10,088 nt of DNA, from contig CAZSFR010000024.1 of NCBI GenBank assembly GCA_964606295.1, positions 1 to 10,088 on the forward strand, written 5' to 3'. Origin of the DNA: JAGOPB01 sp964606295. GTDB taxonomy: Bacteria > Patescibacteriota > Minisyncoccia > Phycocordibacterales > UBA9973. The position numbers and the translations under genes were made by a program. Under the pieces are notes generated by a model. The model was not told the DNA's origin, made no database searches, and saw nothing but the letters and a program-made list of their open reading frames with translations. Positions 6,894 to 10,088 of the stretch are shown piece after piece (within the stretch, counting starts at the first letter, position 1; each line of letters starts with the position of its first letter).

Positions 6894-7427
6894 ATGAATA
6901 TTATCCTTCTAGACCGCGACGGTACAGTCATAGTAGACCCTGAGGACGAGAGGGTGGACGCAGAAGATAAAATCTTGTTATTCCCTGATACGATAGAAGC
7001 CTTGCGTTACCTATCGGAGCATGATTTCGCGATAATATTTATTACCAACCAAGCTGGAATTGCAGAAGGCAGGATAAATACTGAGGGCTTCCATCGAATT
7101 CAGAATAGAGTTCTTGAGATGCTCGCGCCAAGTGGCGTGAAGGTACTCAAAACATATTTCTGCCCTCATTCTCCAGATGACAGTTGTGAATGTCGCAAAC
7201 CAAAACCGAAAATGATATTAGAAGCCATAGAAGATTTTGGTTTGGACTCGAAAAATTTGTATATGGCTGGTGATCGAGAATCTGATATTATGGCAGGCAT
7301 CAACGCAGGAACTAAAACTGTTCTAGTGAAAACAGCCAATACACCTGTCACTATGGAGCAAGCAACCTTCACAGCACCAAACCTCCTTGATGCTGTTAAA
7401 TATGTTGTTAGTCACTCAAACACGTAA
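6894..7427 (+). CDS. HAD-IIIA phosphatase, GmhB/HisB-N type
   Basis: A 177-residue HAD-superfamily phosphatase of the histidinol-phosphate/heptose-bisphosphate type. The nucleophile Asp7 and acid/base Asp9 lie in DRDGT (7-11), motif II is FITNQAGIAEG (49-59), and motif III/IV is GDRESDIMAG (126-135). A zinc-binding loop Cys90-x-His92 and Cys98-x-Cys100, followed by RKPKP, is characteristic of GmhB, which removes the C7 phosphate of D-glycero-D-manno-heptose 1,7-bisphosphate. The loop is shorter than in E. coli GmhB, and substrates vary in this family, so the exact sugar phosphate is uncertain. The ATG at 6894 is chosen because the family N-terminus begins there and a -10 box sits six bases upstream; in-frame codons before it would overlap that promoter. 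The left inverted repeat begins 28 bases after its stop. Confidence 0.9.
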   Translation: MNIILLDRDGTVIVDPEDERVDAEDKILLFPDTIEALRYLSEHDFAIIFITNQAGIAEGRINTEGFHRIQNRVLEMLAPSGVKVLKTYFCPHSPDDSCECRKPKPKMILEAIEDFGLDSKNLYMAGDRESDIMAGINAGTKTVLVKTANTPVTMEQATFTAPNLLDAVKYVVSHSNT

Positions 7428-7454
7428 CAAACTAAAAGTACCAATCATATCTTC

Positions 7455-7672
7455 TGGCAGATTTCTCCGTACTGTCTTCGTTGCGGTCACTACTGGATAA
7501 TCTTCGAACCTATTTCCGAGAACATCCCGAGGAAAGGTACCAATGCGGATGAGGTTTTGCGAAACAGCCTATCTGGGAACAAGGTTCGCAAAACCTCGGC
7601 TGTTCTCCGCGGGCAGGAAGGGTCTGGGAGGGAATGCCCGCGGATTTCGGAATTCTTTTTTTGGTGCGCGCA
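7455..7672 (+). repeat. Left copy of a 218-bp inverted repeat
   Basis: This stretch is the reverse complement of 9141-9358 with one mismatch over 218 bases (A at 7471) and no gap, by direct comparison. It starts with TGGCAGATTT and ends with GGTGCGCGCA. It is visibly richer in GC than the gene it borders. Inside it are an interleaved pair of dyads (7551-7603) and a 9-bp GC-rich hairpin (7607-7615 with 7635-7643). No direct target-site duplication is evident at its edges. Near-identity implies a recent duplication, continuing gene conversion, or selection on both copies. It resembles a MITE or the terminal repeat of a larger element, but I do not recognise a named family. Confidence 0.95.
7551..7643 (+). 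other. Interleaved dyads and GC-rich hairpin inside the repeat
   Basis: Segment A, GAGGTTTTGCGAA (7551-7563), is complementary to A' at 7585-7597 over 13 bp. Segment B, ACAGCC (7564-7569), directly follows A, and its complement GGCTGT (7598-7603) directly follows A'. The order is A-B-A'-B', so the two pairings interlock. CCGCGGGCA (7607-7615) and TGCCCGCGG (7635-7643) then form a separate hairpin with a purine-rich 19-base loop. The mirror copies lie at 9210-9262 and 9170-9206. This could be a protein-binding site, a single-strand DNA structure or an RNA element. Confidence 0.6.
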
Positions 7673-7693
7673 GTCCTATTTATAAATTAAAAC

Positions 7694-9103
7694 TTACAGT
7701 TTATAACCTTCGGGAATATCAAAATCTTTTGATAACTCCTTTCTTAAACTTTCTGCTTTTTGTTTATCTCGATAAACAGTCAATTGGTTTTTTCCATTTT
7801 TTGATACAATAGCCTTCAGCTCCTTAATAATATCTGAATTTATTTCTTTATTGTTTTTATAAAAATCATCAATTTCATCAGCTGTAGTTTTATCAAAAGA
7901 TGCTTCGATAACAAAATCTCCATATATATTTAGATTTGAATTATTTTCAAACTTTGGTGTGTCAGAAATAATAAACTGATGTCTATATTTTTTAAACTCT
8001 TTCTCTAAAGTTGATTTATCTAGATATGTATTTGACCCGCAAGTTAAAAGTACAAGACTTCCTTCATCATGTAAGTTTGAAAAAATTTCATGTTCAGTTT
8101 TATTTCTCACAACAAAAAACCATGAGTGTGGGTTATAAAAAATAATCGGTTGTTCTTTTACGTGCTGGCGAGAAAGCAATATTGTCAAATCTCCCCAAAG
8201 TCTATCCATATGAAAGGGGTTATTGAATTTATATGAAATACTATCTCCTTCGTATAAATTTAAAACATCCTTGTGTTCATAAGCCAAATTATCATATATT
8301 TCTTTGCCACGTCTCATTTTATAAGGTTCCAAAGAGAAGTGATCTGGAGAAATATTTGGCCATTTTTTATATAATTCTTCTTCGTAAAAACCTACTTTCT
8401 CTAATTGAGAATATTCACCTATAAACTTTGCAATTTCTGATGGAGGTAACCAGTAGCGCATATCAGCATTTGTTTTGAGAGAGACAAATGGTCTATCGGT
8501 GAGTTCTTTTGGTGTTAGAACGGAAGATACATTTAATATTAGAGCATTAAATTTTGGATGCTCAGCACATATTTTTTTTAAATCGTCCTTTAATAAATCC
8601 ATTGACTTAACCCATGAGCCATGAATATCGATTCTATACTTATCAGACAGTGACCCTATTTGAACAAAAGTAACATGAGATTTTAATTGACTTAATTTTT
8701 TACAAAAAGACAGTGGTACTTCATATGTTAGCCGTTTTACACCGTCATTAATTCCGTCGTTATTGGTATCATTTTCTATTTTCAGTTCACCATTTCTATC
8801 CATTTCGGTAACATATTCTCCCATAGTATGAATAAAGACTATTGGCAAATCTGGTAGTGAATCGACGAAACTGTCTACATCCATTTCATAGTTCTCTTTT
8901 TTATAATCAGCCAAAGAAAAAACTAAGTTCTTTTGCGGTAACTTACCAGTAGTAGTATCTACATATTCTTCAAAATAGAAACCTCGTCGGCTTATTCCAT
9001 AAATAATATTTTCACCTTGTTCAGCAAAATATGAAAAAATAGGAGAACCAATAACTCCCATTACACCGTTGATAATAATGATTTTTTTATCTATAGAATC
9101 CAT
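7694..9103 (-). CDS. AT-rich cargo gene: SDR-like Rossmann domain with unknown C-terminus
   Basis: A 469-residue protein. The N-terminal part (about 6-235) looks like a short-chain dehydrogenase/reductase: a dinucleotide-binding beta strand and GxxGxxG at 13-19, strand VFIHTMG (89-95), and strand FVQIGSLS (146-153). The active site is degenerate, because the expected YxxxK would fall near 162-166, where only Lys166 is present, so catalysis is doubtful. An insert at 112-121 (DTNNDGINDG) matches the calcium-binding DxNxDGxxDG loop of thrombospondin-type-3 and dockerin repeats, although there is no signal peptide. Residues 240-469 are unrecognised and rich in Lys, Asn, Glu and Asp. The ATG at 9103 follows a -10 box after six bases. 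Codon and base composition differ sharply from the neighbours, which indicates transfer. It is the only gene between the two inverted repeats. Confidence 0.85.
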   Translation of the reverse strand: MDSIDKKIIIINGVMGVIGSPIFSYFAEQGENIIYGISRRGFYFEEYVDTTTGKLPQKNLVFSLADYKKENYEMDVDSFVDSLPDLPIVFIHTMGEYVTEMDRNGELKIENDTNNDGINDGVKRLTYEVPLSFCKKLSQLKSHVTFVQIGSLSDKYRIDIHGSWVKSMDLLKDDLKKICAEHPKFNALILNVSSVLTPKELTDRPFVSLKTNADMRYWLPPSEIAKFIGEYSQLEKVGFYEEELYKKWPNISPDHFSLEPYKMRRGKEIYDNLAYEHKDVLNLYEGDSISYKFNNPFHMDRLWGDLTILLSRQHVKEQPIIFYNPHSWFFVVRNKTEHEIFSNLHDEGSLVLLTCGSNTYLDKSTLEKEFKKYRHQFIISDTPKFENNSNLNIYGDFVIEASFDKTTADEIDDFYKNNKEINSDIIKELKAIVSKNGKNQLTVYRDKQKAESLRKELSKDFDIPEGYKL

Positions 9104-9109
9104 AAAAAT

Positions 9110-9139
9110 ATATTAACATTTTTTGCTTTTTATTGACAG
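9110..9139 (-). promoter_or_regulatory. Promoter of the cargo gene, leaderless
   Basis: On the minus strand CTGTCA (9139-9134) and TAATAT (9115-9110) are 18 bases apart, and six bases separate the -10 box from the ATG at 9103. The promoter lies wholly inside the repeat-bounded segment, so the gene would stay expressed in either orientation and after transposition. AT-rich surroundings make chance matches more likely here. Confidence 0.45.
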
Positions 9140-9140
9140 T

Positions 9141-9358
9141 TGCGCGCACCAAAAAAAGAATTCCGAAATCCGCGGGCATTCCCTCCCAGACCCTTCCTGC
9201 CCGCGGAGAACAGCCGAGGTTTTGCGAACCTTGTTCCCAGATAGGCTGTTTCGCAAAACCTCATCCGCATTGGTACCTTTCCTCGGGATGTTCTCGGAAA
9301 TAGGTTCGAAGATTATCCAGTAGTGACCGCAACGAAGACAGAACGGAGAAATCTGCCA
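9141..9358 (-). repeat. Right copy of the 218-bp inverted repeat
   Basis: This is the inverted partner of 7455-7672, identical at 217 of 218 positions. Similarity fades within a few bases outside both ends. Any position here equals 16813 minus the matching left-copy position. Read on the minus strand, both copies keep one frame open across their whole length with a CLRCGHYW segment. Their only difference, at 9342 against 7471, would exchange Phe for Tyr just before it. I do not call a gene because other frames are open too and no start is shared. Confidence 0.95.
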
Positions 9359-9373
9359 AAGAAATGGAAGCTC

Positions 9374-9390
9374 GCCCGCCACAGGCGGGC
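9374..9390. repeat. Short GC-rich hairpin
   Basis: GCCCGCC and GGCGGGC form a perfect 7-bp stem with an ACA loop, just outside the right repeat. There is no T tract, so it is not a standard terminator. It may be a dispersed palindromic repeat. Confidence 0.5.
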
Positions 9391-9436
9391 TCTCTGCTGT
9401 TTCGGATTCCCCTCAGTCCATGCAAATACAGGGTTC

Positions 9437-9453
9437 GCCACGCGGAGCGTGGC
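9437..9453. repeat. Second short GC-rich hairpin
   Basis: GCCACGC and GCGTGGC form a 7-bp stem around GGA. It lies between the right repeat and the recombinase promoter, in a stretch with no gene. The rest of 9359-9480 shows nothing I can assign. Confidence 0.5.
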
Positions 9454-9481
9454 TCTAAAACTTCAAAAAACAAAATCACTA

Positions 9482-9490
9482 TGGTAGAAT
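9482..9490 (+). promoter_or_regulatory. Possible extended -10 promoter of the recombinase
   Basis: TGGTAGAAT is a TGn-extended -10 element with hexamer TAGAAT at 9485-9490. No convincing -35 box is present. The predicted RNA start, near 9497, is the first base of the first leader dyad, so the whole structured region would be transcribed. Confidence 0.4.
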
Positions 9491-9496
9491 ATATCT

Positions 9497-9600
9497 GCTA
9501 CCAACTCAATATACCTTGACGGCATTTTTATTTATTTGAACATTCAAATGGGTAACTGTGTCAATTTGCCGTAAGGTGAGTTGGTAGCGCACAGTTACCC
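9497..9600 (+). promoter_or_regulatory. Structured leader or attachment-site-like dyads before the recombinase
   Basis: Two long complementary pairs are interleaved. GCTACCAACTCA (9497-9508) pairs with TGAGTTGGTAGC (9577-9588). The similarity extends imperfectly to GGCA at 9521-9524 and TGCC at 9567-9570. GGGTAACTGTG (9550-9560) pairs with CACAGTTACCC (9590-9600), which is followed by TTTT. A small hairpin, ATTTGAA/TTCAAAT (9534-9549), sits in the first loop. The two long pairings cannot both close fully because only one base joins their 3' strands. Candidates are an attenuator controlling the recombinase or the recombinase's own recognition site. The 51-bp imperfect palindrome at 9550-9600 is of a size usual for large serine integrase sites. 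Confidence 0.6.
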
Positions 9601-9620
9601 TTTTGAGTCTTTAAATCTAT

Positions 9621-10088
9621 ATGGAACAAACCAAAAAGTTTTTTGTCTATGCTCGCAAGAGTACCGATGATAAAGACAGGCAAGTTCGCAGTATTGCTGA
9701 CCAACTTTCTGAATTGCAAGACATTGCGAAAAAAGAGAATTTGGAAATCGTTGATATTTTCGTGGAAAAGCAAACTGCAAAAATGCCTGGACGACCAATA
9801 TTCGGCGAAATGATAACACGCATTGAAGCTGGAGAAGCACAAGGTATTTTGGCATGGCATCCAGATAGACTTGCGAGAAATAGTATTGATGGCGGGCGTG
9901 TTATTTATCTCGTTGATACGGGGCAGATTCTGGATTTGAAGTTTTCTACTTTTTGGTTTGATCCGACACCACAAGGAAAGTTCATGCTCTCGATTGCATT
10001 TTCACAATCAAAATATTATGTGGACAATTTGAGTGAAAATATCAAACGAGGACAACGGAATAAAGTGAAAAATGGTATTTGGCCTCAA
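9621..10088 (+). CDS. Serine site-specific recombinase, N-terminal part (runs off the window)
   Basis: The first 156 codons of a serine recombinase, open to the window end. Catalytic Ser14 lies in YARKS (10-14) with Arg12, and the second active-site signature is DRLARN (82-87). Residues 5-135 form the resolvase-type catalytic domain. The segment ending in NGIWPQ (151-156) resembles the start of the 'Recombinase' domain that follows in large serine recombinases, so the full protein is probably a large integrase and not a short invertase. These enzymes cut and rejoin DNA at two short sites through a covalent 5'-phosphoserine link. The ATG at 9621 is used because the catalytic fold begins here. 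No clear Shine-Dalgarno is seen; a structured leader precedes it. It may belong to a separate mobile element or act on the adjacent cassette. Confidence 0.93.
   Translation, partial: MEQTKKFFVYARKSTDDKDRQVRSIADQLSELQDIAKKENLEIVDIFVEKQTAKMPGRPIFGEMITRIEAGEAQGILAWHPDRLARNSIDGGRVIYLVDTGQILDLKFSTFWFDPTPQGKFMLSIAFSQSKYYVDNLSENIKRGQRNKVKNGIWPQ

Larger units (their letters stand above)
7455..9358. mobile_element. Putative cargo cassette bounded by long inverted repeats
   Basis: Two near-identical 218-bp inverted repeats enclose 1,468 bp that hold a single AT-rich gene and no transposase. As a sample, 8341-8400 has 17 G/C of 60, whereas 9181-9240 inside the repeat has 38 of 60 and 421-480 in the hydroxylase gene has 35 of 60. 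The cassette lies between ordinary housekeeping genes and a serine recombinase. It could be moved in trans by a transposase elsewhere, like the mobile insertion cassettes described in Bacillus, or it could invert by recombination between the repeats. Both ideas are inference. Boundaries are those of the repeats. Confidence 0.6.

Noticed and set aside
9133..9161. Outward promoter from TTGACA at 9133-9138 towards the right repeat
   Set aside because: The only -10 candidate at 17 bases is AAGAAT, a weak match, and the same bases serve as the minus-strand -35 of the cargo gene.
9303..9311. GGTTCGAAG resembling a tRNA T loop inside the right repeat
   Set aside because: It occurs alone, without the other tRNA stems, and is present in both repeat copies.
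7455..9358. Integron cassette with attC sites
   Set aside because: The repeats are inverted relative to each other and too identical, and no core-site consensus or tyrosine integrase is present. Cassette arrays carry directly oriented sites.
7455..9358. CRISPR array
   Set aside because: There are only two long inverted copies, with no short direct repeats and spacers.
9113..9382. 89-residue minus-strand open frame spanning the right repeat as a gene
   Set aside because: Its start lies outside the repeat, the left copy has no equivalent start, no ribosome-binding site is clear and other frames are open as well.
9575..9600. tRNA-like D-arm (GAGTTGGTAGCGC) before the recombinase
   Set aside because: No matching acceptor stem, anticodon arm or T arm follows. 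The bases are fully explained by the two dyads.

Overview
The window reads like a chromosome segment of a small-genome bacterium, most probably a Patescibacteria/CPR (Parcubacteria-like) organism. This is inferred from style and not from a marker gene: compact spacing, a RecG with a family-atypical insert, a membrane-anchored cupredoxin, a soluble histidine kinase, and start codons sitting directly behind -10 boxes. No rRNA, tRNA or CRISPR array was seen.

Layout. 41-2472 (+): a pterin-dependent aromatic amino acid hydroxylase, a small unknown protein overlapping it by 4 nt, and a long coiled-coil protein with its own promoter. 2491-4659 (-): RecG helicase, convergent with the coiled-coil gene. 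4713-6825 (-): read in the direction of transcription, mscL, a soluble histidine kinase overlapping it by 4 nt, and a single-domain response regulator with its own promoter and terminator. A separately promoted cupredoxin-like lipoprotein-size protein and its terminator follow. 6894-7427 (+): a HAD-IIIA phosphatase of the GmhB/HisB-N type, divergent from mscL.

7455-10088 is an accessory region. Two 218-bp inverted repeats, identical at 217 positions by my reading, flank one strongly AT-rich gene. That gene encodes a 469-residue protein with a Rossmann/SDR-like N-terminus and an unrecognised C-terminus. About 260 bp beyond the right repeat a serine site-specific recombinase begins and runs off the window end. 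Its leader carries two interleaved dyads. The repeats contain the same A-B-A'-B' arrangement. The unit looks like a cargo cassette bounded by MITE-like repeats, or a segment able to invert, and it is the most interesting part of the window.

A second theme is transcription start architecture. In four genes (recG, the response regulator, the HAD phosphatase and the SDR-like gene) exactly six bases separate a -10-like hexamer from the start codon, which predicts leaderless mRNAs. The hydroxylase needs O2, Fe(II) and a reduced pterin; together with the cupredoxin it hints at a life with some oxygen, but this is inference.
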